From JBKBRC01 sp046292345 (GTDB lineage Bacteria; Bacteroidota; Rhodothermia; Rhodothermales; Rubricoccaceae), in NCBI GenBank assembly GCA_046292345.1, contig JBKBRC010000003.1:1-64000 (forward strand): a DNA stretch of 64,000 nucleotides. Direction: 5' to 3'. A program made the translations under genes and the position numbers. Shown in pieces: positions 23,870-32,684 of this stretch; position 1 is the first letter of the stretch, and each line of letters starts with the position of its first letter. The notes under the pieces were generated by a model. That model did not search any database. It was not told the DNA's origin and worked only from the letters and a program-made list of their open reading frames with translations.

Positions 23870-24802
23870 ATGCTGCCCGATCCCTCCGCCGTCCTTGCCG
23901 GGCACCGCCGGGCGGTCGCGCGCGCGCTCACGGCGGTCGAGAACGGCGCCGGCGAGGCGCTCGTGGACGCGCTCTACCCGCACACAGGGCGTGCGTGGCG
24001 CATCGGGATGACCGGGCCGCCGGGCGCGGGCAAGTCCACGCTCACCGATCGTCTCGTGTCGCGCTTCCGCGCGGCCGGGCAGACCGTGGCCATCGTGGCC
24101 GTGGATCCGTCGAGCCCGTTCACAGGTGGGGCGCTGCTCGGCGACCGCGTCCGCCTCGCCGACCGTGTCGGCGACGACGGGGTGTTCATGCGCTCGCTCG
24201 CCGCGCGCGGGGCGCCGGGCGGCCTGAGCGAGGCCGCCGAGGCTGCCTGCGACGTGTTCGACGCTGCCGGCTTCGACGTCGTCCTGCTCGAGACCGTCGG
24301 GGTGGGGCAGGGCGAGCTCGACGTGGCTGAGGCCGCCGACACCGTGCTCGTCGTGCTCGTGCCCGAGGCCGGCGATGCCGTGCAGGCCATGAAGGCAGGC
24401 CTGATGGAGATCGCGCACGTGTTCGCAGTCAACAAGGCCGATCACCCGGAGGCCGGGCGCATGGCGCGCGCGCTGCGGCAGGCGCTACATCTGCGCGCCG
24501 CCTCGCCGGACGGCTGGGCCGTGCCAGTCGCGCAGACGAGCGCGCTCGAGGGGAACGGGCTGGACGCGCTCGGGGACGCGCTTGCGGCGCACCGTGCGCA
24601 TCTGGCGCCCTCGTGGGAGGTGCTGCGCGAAGCGCGGCTGCGCCGCCGCGTGCGCCGTCTCGTGGAGTCGGCGTGGTCGCGGCGCTTCTGGACGGTGGCA
24701 CGTCGCGACGCGCTCGCGCGCGAGATCGCCGCGCTCGACCCGTCCGCGCGCACGCCGCACCGCCTCGCGGAGCGCGTCTTGTCCGAGGCCGGCCTCGCGT
24801 GA
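23870..24802 (+). CDS. meaB: MeaB/ArgK-family GTPase chaperone of methylmalonyl-CoA mutase
   Basis: This 310-residue G3E P-loop GTPase has Walker A GPPGAGKST, a switch segment VDPSSPFTGGALLGDRVR, VFMRSLAARGAPGGLSEA, ETVGVGQGELDV and the guanine-specificity motif NKAD. MeaB protects and gates cobalamin loading of methylmalonyl-CoA mutase in propionate metabolism. The mutase genes are not in the window. The ATG at 23870 is selected because upstream sequence has no MeaB similarity and a TAGGTTTG element lies 23 nt before it. The next gene is a separate transporter after 182 bp. Confidence 0.93.
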   Translation: MLPDPSAVLAGHRRAVARALTAVENGAGEALVDALYPHTGRAWRIGMTGPPGAGKSTLTDRLVSRFRAAGQTVAIVAVDPSSPFTGGALLGDRVRLADRVGDDGVFMRSLAARGAPGGLSEAAEAACDVFDAAGFDVVLLETVGVGQGELDVAEAADTVLVVLVPEAGDAVQAMKAGLMEIAHVFAVNKADHPEAGRMARALRQALHLRAASPDGWAVPVAQTSALEGNGLDALGDALAAHRAHLAPSWEVLREARLRRRVRRLVESAWSRRFWTVARRDALAREIAALDPSARTPHRLAERVLSEAGLA

Positions 24803-24935
24803 GCGAGGCTACCCAGGCAGCCGGATGAATCCGCCTGAGAGCGCGCCGGAAAGGACCCAAAAGGCGTGCGTGAGGGCGTCGCGCAGGCGAAAAAAAGCAT
24901 CGGGCAGAGGGGTACGAAGGGCCGTGCGCCGCGCC

Positions 24936-24943
24936 TACTTTCG
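24936..24943 (+). promoter_or_regulatory. Candidate -7 promoter element TACTTTCG for the POT transporter
   Basis: It lies 41 nt before the transporter ATG in the 182-bp spacer after meaB and fits the recurring TAnCTTnC/TAnnTTTn pattern. Confidence 0.5.
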
Positions 24944-24984
24944 CGCGCCGCCAACGAGGGCGGCCTCTCCCTCCACCACCTGCC

Positions 24985-26535
24985 ATGAGCAAAGACCCCC
25001 ACGCCGAGGCCGCGACGGCCCTGGCGGCCGACAGCCTCGCCGGCGCGCCGCCCGCGGCGGCCTCGGCCTACGACCGGCGCTTCTTCGGCCATCCGGCCGG
25101 ACTGGCAAACTTGTTCTTTACCGAGCTCTTCGAGCGCTTCTCGTACTACGGGATGCGCGCGCTGCTGGTCCTGTTCATGACGGCCGCCGTCACCGAGGGC
25201 GGCCTCGGCTACACGACGGCCACGGCCGCGCTCATCTACGGTCTCTACACGTCGCTCGTGTACCTGGTCAACCTACCCGGCGGCTGGATCGCCGACCGCC
25301 TGCTCGGGCAGCGCCGCTCGGTGCTCATCGGCGGCACCGTGATCGCGGCCGGGCACTTTACGATGGCGATTCCCGGCACGGCGTTCTTCTTCGCCGGTCT
25401 CGGCCTGATCGTCGTCGGGACGGGCCTGCTTAAGCCCAACATTTCCGTCATGGTGGGGCAGCTCTACGCGCCTACCGACGCCCGGCGCGACGCGGGCTTC
25501 ACGATTTTCTACATGGGCATCAACATCGGCGCGTTCATCGCGCCGCTCGTGTGCGGCTACTTGGGCGAGCAGGTGGACTGGCACCTCGGCTTCGCCGCGG
25601 CGGGGGTCGGGATGGCGCTCGGGCTCGTCGTGTACGTGCTCACCGGGCGCACGCTCGGCGAGGCGGGCCGGCTCGCGCCCGAGGCCGAGGCCGAGCGCCC
25701 GTCAGCGCTGCGTGCGTTCGGGACAGGCATGGCCGGCTTCGGCGCGGTCGTGGCGCTGCTGGCCGTGCTCGTGGCATCGGGCGCGCTCGTGCTCACCGAG
25801 GGCCTTGTGCAGACGGGCTACACGGTGCTCCTGCTCGCGATCGTGCTGGGCCTGTTCGGCTGGCTCTTCACGCGCCGCTACTGGACCGACGCCGAGCGTC
25901 GGCAACTCTACGTGATCGGTGTGCTCTTCATTGGCGCGGCGCTCTTCTGGGCGGCGTTCGAGCAGGCGGGCTCGTCGCTCAACCTGTTCGCCGAGGGCTC
26001 CACGGCGCGCGCGCTGGGGGCGTTTACCGTACCGGCCTCGTTCTTCCAGAGCCTGAACCCGCTGTTCATCATGGCCTTCGCGCCGGTCGTGGCGGCTGTG
26101 TGGGTGGCGCTGGCGCGGCGCGGGATGGACCCCTCGAGCCCGGCCAAGTTTGCGCTCGGGCTGCTGCTGCTGGGGCTGGGCTTCGTGGTGATGATCGGCG
26201 CGGCCGCGCTGGCAGCGCGGGGGCAGCAGGTCTCCCCGATGTGGCTCGTGGCGACGTATCTGCTGCACACGCTCGGCGAGCTGACGCTGAGCCCGGTGGG
26301 GCTCTCGGCCATGACGCGTCTGGCGCCGGCGCGCGTGACGAGCCTCATGATGGGTGTGTGGTTCCTCGCGGCGAGCGTGGGCAACTTCGTCGCCGGCTTC
26401 ATCGCCACGTTCTACGACACCGTCCCGCTGCCGACGTTCTTCGGTATCGTGGCTGCGATCGCCATCGGTGGAGCGGTCGTGCTGGCGCTCTTCGTGCGGC
26501 CGATGCGCGAGATGATGGCCCGCCCGGCGCGCTGA
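24985..26535 (+). CDS. Proton-dependent oligopeptide transporter (POT/PTR2 family)
   Basis: This is a 516-residue major-facilitator protein with about 14 membrane helices. It imports di- and tripeptides with protons. The proton-coupling motif ExxER is present as ELFERFSYYGMR in helix 1, and the PTR2 signature FYMGINIGAFIAPLVCGYLG lies near residue 175. A soluble, alanine-rich N-terminal tail of about 30 residues precedes helix 1. It is transcribed alone, with its own candidate promoter. Confidence 0.95.
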   Translation: MSKDPHAEAATALAADSLAGAPPAAASAYDRRFFGHPAGLANLFFTELFERFSYYGMRALLVLFMTAAVTEGGLGYTTATAALIYGLYTSLVYLVNLPGGWIADRLLGQRRSVLIGGTVIAAGHFTMAIPGTAFFFAGLGLIVVGTGLLKPNISVMVGQLYAPTDARRDAGFTIFYMGINIGAFIAPLVCGYLGEQVDWHLGFAAAGVGMALGLVVYVLTGRTLGEAGRLAPEAEAERPSALRAFGTGMAGFGAVVALLAVLVASGALVLTEGLVQTGYTVLLLAIVLGLFGWLFTRRYWTDAERRQLYVIGVLFIGAALFWAAFEQAGSSLNLFAEGSTARALGAFTVPASFFQSLNPLFIMAFAPVVAAVWVALARRGMDPSSPAKFALGLLLLGLGFVVMIGAAALAARGQQVSPMWLVATYLLHTLGELTLSPVGLSAMTRLAPARVTSLMMGVWFLAASVGNFVAGFIATFYDTVPLPTFFGIVAAIAIGGAVVLALFVRPMREMMARPAR

Positions 26536-26582
26536 GCGCGTCGCGTCTGCTGGCAGACCCGCTGGGCGGGGCGCGGGGCGGT

Positions 26583-26590
26583 TATCTTGC
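26583..26590 (+). promoter_or_regulatory. Candidate -7 promoter element TATCTTGC for dut
   Basis: It lies 36 nt before the chosen GTG start of dut. Because it overlaps the TTG that would open a longer reading frame, it also argues against that longer start. Confidence 0.5.
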
Positions 26591-26625
26591 CGCTCGCGTC
26601 CCGCCCCTGTCAGCTTCTGAAGCCC

Positions 26626-27078
26626 GTGCTCGCCGTTCCCGTCCGCGTCCTCCCGCACGGCGAGGGGCTCGCGCTGCCCGCCCACGCCACGGCCGATAGC
26701 GCCGGGCTGGACCTGCGCGCGGCCCTGCCGGAAGACGCGCCGCTCACGCTCGCGCCCGGCGCCCGCGCGCTCGTCCCGACGGGCCTCGTGCTCGAACTGC
26801 CGCAGGGGACCGAGGGGCAGGTGCGCCCGCGCTCCGGTCTGGCCTTCAAGCACGGCGTGACGGTGCTCAACAGCCCCGGCACGATCGACGCGGACTACCG
26901 GGGAGAGGTGCAGGTGCTGCTCGTCAACCTCGGCCCGGAGCCGTTCGTGGTGGCGCGTGGCGAGCGCGTGGCACAACTCGTCGTGGCGCGCTACGAGCGT
27001 GCAGCGCTCGCGCCGGCGGAGGCGCTGGCCGAGACCGCGCGCGGCGCCGGCGGCTTCGGCTCGACCGGCGCCGGCTGA
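26626..27078 (+). CDS. dut: dUTP diphosphatase (dUTPase)
   Basis: This 150-residue trimeric dUTPase hydrolyses dUTP to dUMP, keeping uracil out of DNA and feeding dTMP synthesis. All five family motifs are in order: SAGLDLRA, PRSGLAFKHG, GTIDADYRGE, ERVAQLVV and RGAGGFGSTG. The GTG at 26626 gives the usual bacterial length and N-terminus (VRVLPHGEGLALPAHA); the longer frame would start at a TTG inside the probable promoter. It converges on the FkbM methyltransferase gene. Confidence 0.95.
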   Translation: MLAVPVRVLPHGEGLALPAHATADSAGLDLRAALPEDAPLTLAPGARALVPTGLVLELPQGTEGQVRPRSGLAFKHGVTVLNSPGTIDADYRGEVQVLLVNLGPEPFVVARGERVAQLVVARYERAALAPAEALAETARGAGGFGSTGAG

Positions 27079-27106
27079 GCCGGCCCGGCGCCCGCGCGCA
27101 GGAGCT

Positions 27107-27838
27107 CTAGGCCTGGCGTCCGAAGAGCGCGTCCATCTGCACGATTTCGCCGCGGCGGTCCCGGAGCACGTCCACCGGACGGAGGAAGCGAAAGCGGTGC
27201 GGGCGGAGCGCGTCGAGCAGGGCCTCGAACGTGGGCTCGCCGGCGTAGCTGGGGCGGAGCGCGACCTCGAGCAGCACGTGCCCGACACGCCCGAGCGTCG
27301 CCGGGGCCCCGCGGAGCGCCTCGAGCTCGAAGCCCTGAAGGTCGAGCTTGAGCAGCGTGTCGGGCGGGATGTCCTCGCCGGCGAGCGCGGCGTCGAGCGT
27401 CGTCACGGGCACCGAAACCGTCTCGGCGTGCGGCGCGACGAGACGGTCGCCGGCAAGCACCGGCAGCGCCGACGAGGCGAGCGAGTAGGCGTTGCGCCCG
27501 AAGGCGAGCGTGCCCTCCTCGGCGCCGAGCGCGGCCTCGACGAGGCGCACGCGCGGCAGGCCGCCGAGCGCGGCGCGGAAGCGCGCGGCCACGTCGGGCA
27601 GCGGCTCGAACGAGACGACGCGCGCCTCGGGGAACGTCTCGGCGACGGCGCGCGCGAACTGCCCCACGTTGGCCCCGCCGTCGACGATCAGGCGCGGGCG
27701 GAGGCCCTGCGCGCGGAGCGCGCGCGCCATTTCGAAGGCCGTCGTGGAAAAAGGGCGCCAGCGAGCGAGCGCGGCCAGCGCGTCCGGGTGGCGGGCGACG
27801 AGGCGGGCGAGCGCAGTGGCCTGCGCGAGGCGGCTCAT
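27107..27838 (-). CDS. FkbM-family SAM-dependent methyltransferase
   Basis: This 243-residue protein has the FkbM features: IVDGGANVGQFARAVAETFP (SAM-binding glycine loop, about residues 51-70), VVSFEPLPDVAARF, and LKLDLQGFELEALRGA. FkbM enzymes O-methylate sugars or polyketides; in a polysaccharide locus a sugar methylation is likely. The start at 27838 overlaps the stop of the upstream methyltransferase (ATGA), so the two are translationally coupled. It is the last gene of the GT4-methyltransferase-methyltransferase unit. Confidence 0.9.
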   Translation of the reverse strand: MSRLAQATALARLVARHPDALAALARWRPFSTTAFEMARALRAQGLRPRLIVDGGANVGQFARAVAETFPEARVVSFEPLPDVAARFRAALGGLPRVRLVEAALGAEEGTLAFGRNAYSLASSALPVLAGDRLVAPHAETVSVPVTTLDAALAGEDIPPDTLLKLDLQGFELEALRGAPATLGRVGHVLLEVALRPSYAGEPTFEALLDALRPHRFRFLRPVDVLRDRRGEIVQMDALFGRQA

Positions 27839-28629
27839 GCGCGGCGGACGAGGTTGAGCAGCACGTACTGGTGCCACGCGTCGAGCACGTGGCGCCGTGC
27901 GATCGCCTGCTCGGCGCGGTCGGCCAGGCGGAGCAGGTCGTTCTGCGGGCGCGCGGGTAGGGCAAGCGACGTCGCGACGGCCGCCGGCGCTGCGAGCAGC
28001 CCGCAGTAGGCGCTCTCGACGCGCCAGGCGCCCGAGCGCGCAATCGCGCGCAGATCCGCCGCCGAGAGCGGGCGCTCGTCGTCGGTGCGCGCCCTGGGCG
28101 TCAGGCTCCGGAACAGCTTCAGCAGCGGGTTGTCGAGCAGCGGCTCGAGAAACAACGCCCGCCCGCCAGGCCGGAGCACGCGGTGCACCTCGCCGAGAGC
28201 CGTCGGCAGGTCGAGGTGGTGCAGGATGCCCTCGCCGAGCACGAGGTCGAACGCGGCATCGGGATAGGGCAGCACGTGCGCATCGCCGACGACGAAGCGG
28301 AAGCGGTCGGCGTCGTACCCGGCCGCGCGCGCGGCCGTCTCGGCCTCGGCGATGTAGACGGGCGAGATGTCGATGCCGTCCACCTCGCGGCCGTGAGCGA
28401 GCACAGAGAGGCTGCGCTCGCCGCGTCCGCAGCCGTAGTCGAGCACGCGTGCGACGCCGGGCGTGGCCGGGGCGGCCTCGAGCGCCGCGCGGAGGCGGCG
28501 CACGCCGGGGTAGCTCCAGATGTGGGCGAAACGATTCTTGAGCTGGACGCTCTCCGCGAGCACGTCGTGCTCGGTGTGCGCCGCGCGTTCGCGCTCCACG
28601 CGCGCCTGGATGTCGGGGGAAGCCTGCAA
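27835..28629 (-). CDS. Class I SAM-dependent methyltransferase
   Basis: This protein of about 264 residues has a Rossmann methyltransferase core: VLDYGCGRGERSLSVL (motif I), VDGIDISPVYI, FRFVVGDAHVLPYPDAAFDLVLGEG and LHHLDLPTALGEVHRVLRPGGRALFLEP. This is the UbiE/methyltransf_11 type. No ATG fits. A TTG at 28629 is chosen because it lies 23 nt after the upstream gene and directly precedes the aligned part; a GTG about 30 nt downstream is an alternative. The position between a glycosyltransferase and FkbM suggests glycan modification. Confidence 0.85.
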   Translation of the reverse strand: MQASPDIQARVERERAAHTEHDVLAESVQLKNRFAHIWSYPGVRRLRAALEAAPATPGVARVLDYGCGRGERSLSVLAHGREVDGIDISPVYIAEAETAARAAGYDADRFRFVVGDAHVLPYPDAAFDLVLGEGILHHLDLPTALGEVHRVLRPGGRALFLEPLLDNPLLKLFRSLTPRARTDDERPLSAADLRAIARSGAWRVESAYCGLLAAPAAVATSLALPARPQNDLLRLADRAEQAIARRHVLDAWHQYVLLNLVRRA

Positions 28630-28652
28630 CGTTGGGGGGCGCGGAGGCCGGC

Positions 28653-29906
28653 TTAAAATTCTACGGCGTGGAAGTCGTTGGGCGATCGGGCGGCCACGCG
28701 GAGCGCGCCGAGCACGAGCGCGGCCTCGGGGCTGAGGCCCCGTGCCGCACGCGGCGTGCCGCGGCGGATGGCTTCCAGGAGGCCCGTGGCGAACAGGCTG
28801 GCCGGCCATTCGCCGATGATCTCGCGGCTGGCCCGGCCCATCGCGTCGCGATCGTCCTGGTGCGCCACGCGGAGGAGGAGATCGGCCAGGCGGGGCTCGT
28901 CTTCGGGCGCGAACGTATAGCCGTTGCGGCCGTCCTGCACGAGGTCCTCGGCGGCGCCGGTGCCGGTCGAGACGATCACGGGCAGGCCCGCCGCCATGGC
29001 CTCATTGACGACGAGGCCCCACTGGTCCACGTGCGCCGTGTGGACGAACGCGCCCGCGAGGCCGTAGTAGGCCGGCAGCGCGTCGAGCTCGAGCCAGCCA
29101 GGCAGGGTGACGGCGCCGGGGGCCTCGGCCTCGGCAAGCGCCTCCAGCGCCGGCCGGAGCTCGCCGTCGCCGAGGAGCACGAGGCGCCAGGGCGAGTGCC
29201 CCGCCGCCTCCGCGCGCCGCCGGTAGGCGCCGAAGGCGCGCAGCAGGACGGGCAGGTTTTTGCGCGTCATGAAGCGCGCCGAGGCAAAGAAAAACGGCGC
29301 CGGGTCGGCGAGCCCGGGCAGGTGCGCCGGGCGCACGCGCGCTTGCCGGACGGCCTCGGCGCCCTGGGCGAAGTAGTCGTTGTCGACGATGCTGTAGCCG
29401 CGGGTGACGCAGCCCGGCGGCATGCCGAGCGAGACGATGTAGCGCGTGGAGGCCGAGCCCGAGGCAAGGGCCGCGTCGAACTGCGCGACAAGCGCGCGTT
29501 TGATGGCCTCGCGGTAGGGGCTGCGCGGGGTGTCCTCGGCGCGGCTCTCGGCCATGCAGACGGCGACGCGCCGGTGCTCGCGCGCCCATCGCAGCGTCGC
29601 CTGCGCATCTGGCGTGCTGTAGCTATGAATGAGCAGCGCATCCGGCTGGATCCGCTCCAGGGCGGCGTAGACCGCCGCGTGGATGCGCGCCGACGGCAGG
29701 CGGTGGTACGACTGGCCGGGGAAGACCGTCTCGCGGCGGAAGGGCAGCGGCCGGTCGTCCACGCGCCAGCGGTAGGTGTCGCTCTCCGAGGCCGTCTCCA
29801 GCGCCACCAGCCCGACCCCCTGTTCGGAGAACACCTCGTGCGCGGCGTGCAGCCGGGCAAAATGAGGCGGCCCGAGGCGGGGCCACTGGATGCAGACGAG
29901 GGGCAT
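28653..29906 (-). CDS. Glycosyltransferase family 4 (GT-B fold)
   Basis: This is a 417-residue retaining glycosyltransferase of the GT4/group 1 type. The C-terminal donor-binding half has FFFASARFMTRKNLPVLLRAF, LVLLGDGELRPALEAL, and the nucleotide-sugar segment WGLVVNEAMAAGLPVIVSTGTG with its conserved Glu. The N-terminal half begins with a Rossmann-like strand. It is the first gene of a three-gene minus-strand unit with two methyltransferases, within the polysaccharide locus. Donor and acceptor sugars cannot be read from the sequence. Confidence 0.92.
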   Translation of the reverse strand: MPLVCIQWPRLGPPHFARLHAAHEVFSEQGVGLVALETASESDTYRWRVDDRPLPFRRETVFPGQSYHRLPSARIHAAVYAALERIQPDALLIHSYSTPDAQATLRWAREHRRVAVCMAESRAEDTPRSPYREAIKRALVAQFDAALASGSASTRYIVSLGMPPGCVTRGYSIVDNDYFAQGAEAVRQARVRPAHLPGLADPAPFFFASARFMTRKNLPVLLRAFGAYRRRAEAAGHSPWRLVLLGDGELRPALEALAEAEAPGAVTLPGWLELDALPAYYGLAGAFVHTAHVDQWGLVVNEAMAAGLPVIVSTGTGAAEDLVQDGRNGYTFAPEDEPRLADLLLRVAHQDDRDAMGRASREIIGEWPASLFATGLLEAIRRGTPRAARGLSPEAALVLGALRVAARSPNDFHAVEF

Positions 29907-29963
29907 GGGGAGGTAGAGAGGGAGCGGGACCAGTGTGCGGCCGCCGAACGGCCGGGAGCAAGT

Positions 29964-29971
29964 TAGCTTCC
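29964..29971 (+). promoter_or_regulatory. Candidate -7 promoter element TAGCTTCC for the flippase-glycosyltransferase unit
   Basis: It lies in the divergent spacer upstream of the flippase gene, 106 nt before the chosen ATG, so it implies a leader of about 95 nt or an unrecognised earlier start. Confidence 0.45.
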
Positions 29972-30076
29972 CCGCGCCCGTCCGAGGCGCTGGACGCGCA
30001 CCGTCTGGTGGCTACGCCTCTGTCTCGCGGGCACAGCCGACGCATCTTTTTCACCGCTGGCACGCTCTGCACGTCC

Positions 30077-31306
30077 ATGTTGCGAGGAGGGCTCCTGCTC
30101 TCGGGGGCAAACCTCGCCGTCAAGCCGCTCTGGATCCTGTTCCTGGTGGGCGCCTGCCCGCGCCTGCTCGGCGTGGAGGCGTTCGGGACGATGCAGACGG
30201 CGCTTGCGCTGGCGGCGCTGGGCGTCGCCCTCACGGATCTCGGCCTGTCTACGTACGCGCTCCGGGAGACCTCGGCGGACCCCCGGCAGGGGCGGGCGCT
30301 CTTCGGGCGCGTGCTACGCTACCGGGGCGTGCTCTTCGGGCTGGCGTGCGGCGCGGTGCTCGGGGCGGCGCTCGTACTCGGGTACCGGGGAGGGCTGCTT
30401 GCGAGCACGGGTGCGGCGATGGCGTTCCTAGGTGCGCAGGCGGCCACGGTGACGCTGCACGCGTTCCTGCGCGCCTATGGCCGGCTCGGGAGTGAGGCCG
30501 CCTTCACCGTGCTCGAGCGTGCCGGCACAATCGGCGTCGGCCTCGCGGCGCTCTACCTGACGCGCTCGCCCGTGGCCGTGCTGGCGGGCATGGCGGCCGG
30601 GATGGGCCTGGTGGCGGCCGGGCAGGCTGCGTGGGTGCGCGCGCGCGTGCTGCCCGAAGATGCCGTCGCTGCAGCCGGCACCTGGCTGATGCTGGGCGCG
30701 GTGCTCCCCATCGGCGTGGCCGAGCTGCTCCAAGTCGTCTACCTGCGCATCGACCAGGTGATGATCGAGGCGATGCTCGGGCGTGCGGCAGCGGGGCAGT
30801 ACGCGCAGGCGTACCGGCTGCTCGAAGCGATGAGCCTGGTGCCGGCCATCCTGGTGCAGGGCATGATCTTCCCGCGCCTCTCGGGCCTCGTGGCGCGCGG
30901 CGAGGCCCGCGCCGGCCGACGGCTCTACCGGCGCGGGCTTGCCGGCCTGCTGCTGCTTGCAGCCGCGGCTGCAGCCGTCGTCTACGCCGCGGCGCCGTGG
31001 CTCGTGCGCCTGCTCACGGCCGACCCTGCGTTCGACCCCGCAGCCGGCGCGCTGCGCGTGCTCGTGCTCACGTTTCCATTTACGTGCGCCAAGGACCTCG
31101 CGTTCGTGGCGTGCCTGGCGCAGCGGCAGCACCGTCTGCCCATCGCGGCCTTTGGCGCGGCGGCCGTGCTGAACGTGGGGCTCAACGCAGGGCTCATCCC
31201 GGTGCTCGGCATCACCGGCGCAGCGCTGACGACGGTCGCCGTGGAGGCCGTCGTCGCGGCGGTGCTGGTAACTTGGGCGTGGCGCCGCCTCCACGAACCG
31301 TCTTGA
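30077..31306 (+). CDS. Polysaccharide flippase (Wzx-like, MOP superfamily)
   Basis: This 409-residue membrane protein has about 12 hydrophobic helices and belongs to the polysaccharide biosynthesis/flippase family, which moves undecaprenyl-linked repeat units across the inner membrane. Characteristic stretches are GANLAVKPLWILFLV near the N-terminus, YLRIDQVMIEAMLGRAAAGQ in the middle and GLIPVLGITGAALTTVAVE at the C-terminus. The ATG at 30077 opens on the first helix; the upstream frame has no membrane-protein character. The next gene, a glycosyltransferase, starts 1 nt after the stop. Confidence 0.88.
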   Translation: MLRGGLLLSGANLAVKPLWILFLVGACPRLLGVEAFGTMQTALALAALGVALTDLGLSTYALRETSADPRQGRALFGRVLRYRGVLFGLACGAVLGAALVLGYRGGLLASTGAAMAFLGAQAATVTLHAFLRAYGRLGSEAAFTVLERAGTIGVGLAALYLTRSPVAVLAGMAAGMGLVAAGQAAWVRARVLPEDAVAAAGTWLMLGAVLPIGVAELLQVVYLRIDQVMIEAMLGRAAAGQYAQAYRLLEAMSLVPAILVQGMIFPRLSGLVARGEARAGRRLYRRGLAGLLLLAAAAAAVVYAAAPWLVRLLTADPAFDPAAGALRVLVLTFPFTCAKDLAFVACLAQRQHRLPIAAFGAAAVLNVGLNAGLIPVLGITGAALTTVAVEAVVAAVLVTWAWRRLHEPS

Positions 31307-31307
31307 C

Positions 31308-32684
31308 ATGCGCATCCTCACCGTCGTGCACGACCTCGGTCCGGGGGGCACGCAGCGCGCCGCGCAGAACTATACGCTCGGCTACCAGGCGGCCGGACTG
31401 GAGGTGGCTGTGCTCGCCTATGAGGCCGGTGGGCCGCGGGAGGCGGAACTGCAGACGGCGGGCGTGCCCGTCTTTTCTCCCGCCACGGAAGGCTCGCCCG
31501 AGGCGGCCGTGTGTGCGGCCGGGGCCTGGGGCGCCGATCTCGTGCACGTGCACCGGAACGGAGGCGCAGACGCCCGCAGCGGCGCCGTGCTGCGCGCGCT
31601 GCGCCGCGCCGGCGGACGCCCGCGCGTGATGGAGACGAACGTGTTCGGGCGCGTGGACCGCTCGCCCGACCGCCACCTCTTTGACGTGCACCTCCACCTC
31701 TCGCGCTGGTGCCTGTGGCGCTGGAGCCGGTGGCGCCGCAGGATGGAGGGCGCGCCGGGCGTCGTCGTGCCTTATTCCATCGATACGGCGCGTTTCTACC
31801 CGGCCACGCCGGAGGAGCAGCGCGCGGCGCGCGCGGCGTGGGACGTACCGCAGGACGCGCTCGTCTTCGGGCGCGTCGGCCAGCCGAGCCGCTGGAAGTG
31901 GCACCCGGCGCTCTTCGGCGCGTTCGCGCGCGTCGCGGCCGAGCACACGCAGGCCTGGCTGTTCCTCGTGGGGCTGCCCGAGGAGCTCCGCCCACCGCTT
32001 GAGCGCCTCCCGGCCGCCGCCCGGCGCCGGGTGCGCGAGCTCCCGTTCCTGCACGGCGACGCCGCGCTCCGGGCCGGCTATGCGTGCATGGACGTGTTCG
32101 TGCACGCGGCTGAGATCGGCGAGAGCTTCGGCATGGTGCTGGCCGAGGCGATGCGCTGCGGGCGGCCCGTGATCACGCTCAGCCGGCCGGCGCGCGACAA
32201 CAGCCAACTCGAGGTGGTCGGGCATGGCGAGGGCGGGCTCGTGGCCGCGCACGAGCGGGGGCTCGCCGAGGCGATGGCGCTCCTGGCCAGCCAGCCGCAT
32301 CAGCGCGAGCGGCTCGGCCGGCAGGCCGCCGCCCGGACGGCGGAGCGGTTCGGGCAGGAGCCCGTCATGCGCCTGCTGCTCGCCGTCGCCCGGGCGACGC
32401 ACGAGGCCCGCGACGCCGCCGACGTGCGCCGCCGCCTCGGCGGCATCCCTGGTCTCGTGACCGGAGTCGCCGATGACGACGCGTGGAACCTGCTCGACCG
32501 GAAGCTCGGTCGCACGCCGCTCGCCGAACTGGCCCAGATGCGGCTCGCGCACGAGCCCGCGCTGCACGCAGCCGTCGCCCGCCTCAAGCAGTGGCGCTAC
32601 CGGACATGGCGGCACCCGGAGCCGGCGGCAGTGCCGGGCGGAGCGGCTGCCCCGCCGCCAGGCCCAGCATCAGCGCGAACATGA
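31308..32684 (+). CDS. Glycosyltransferase family 4
   Basis: This 458-residue GT-B glycosyltransferase begins MRILTVVHDLGPGGTQRAA, a typical GT4 N-terminus with a glycine-rich acceptor loop. The donor domain has VFGRVGQPSRWKWHPALFGAF and GESFGMVLAEAMRCGRPVITLS. Three rare features stand out at the C-terminus: an extension after residue 370, a Pro/Ala-rich tail, and a 101-nt overlap in opposite orientation with the polymerase gene ending at 32584. It is cotranscribed with the flippase. Confidence 0.9.
   Translation: MRILTVVHDLGPGGTQRAAQNYTLGYQAAGLEVAVLAYEAGGPREAELQTAGVPVFSPATEGSPEAAVCAAGAWGADLVHVHRNGGADARSGAVLRALRRAGGRPRVMETNVFGRVDRSPDRHLFDVHLHLSRWCLWRWSRWRRRMEGAPGVVVPYSIDTARFYPATPEEQRAARAAWDVPQDALVFGRVGQPSRWKWHPALFGAFARVAAEHTQAWLFLVGLPEELRPPLERLPAAARRRVRELPFLHGDAALRAGYACMDVFVHAAEIGESFGMVLAEAMRCGRPVITLSRPARDNSQLEVVGHGEGGLVAAHERGLAEAMALLASQPHQRERLGRQAAARTAERFGQEPVMRLLLAVARATHEARDAADVRRRLGGIPGLVTGVADDDAWNLLDRKLGRTPLAELAQMRLAHEPALHAAVARLKQWRYRTWRHPEPAAVPGGAAAPPPGPASART

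Noticed and set aside
23486..24445. A 319-residue protein antisense to meaB
   Set aside because: Only its last 70 residues (from the ATG at 23698) have coding character; the rest is the complement of meaB.
26587..26625. Longer dUTPase N-terminus starting at TTG 26587
   Set aside because: The TTG lies inside a probable promoter element, and the extra 13 residues have no dUTPase similarity; the GTG at 26626 gives the normal length.
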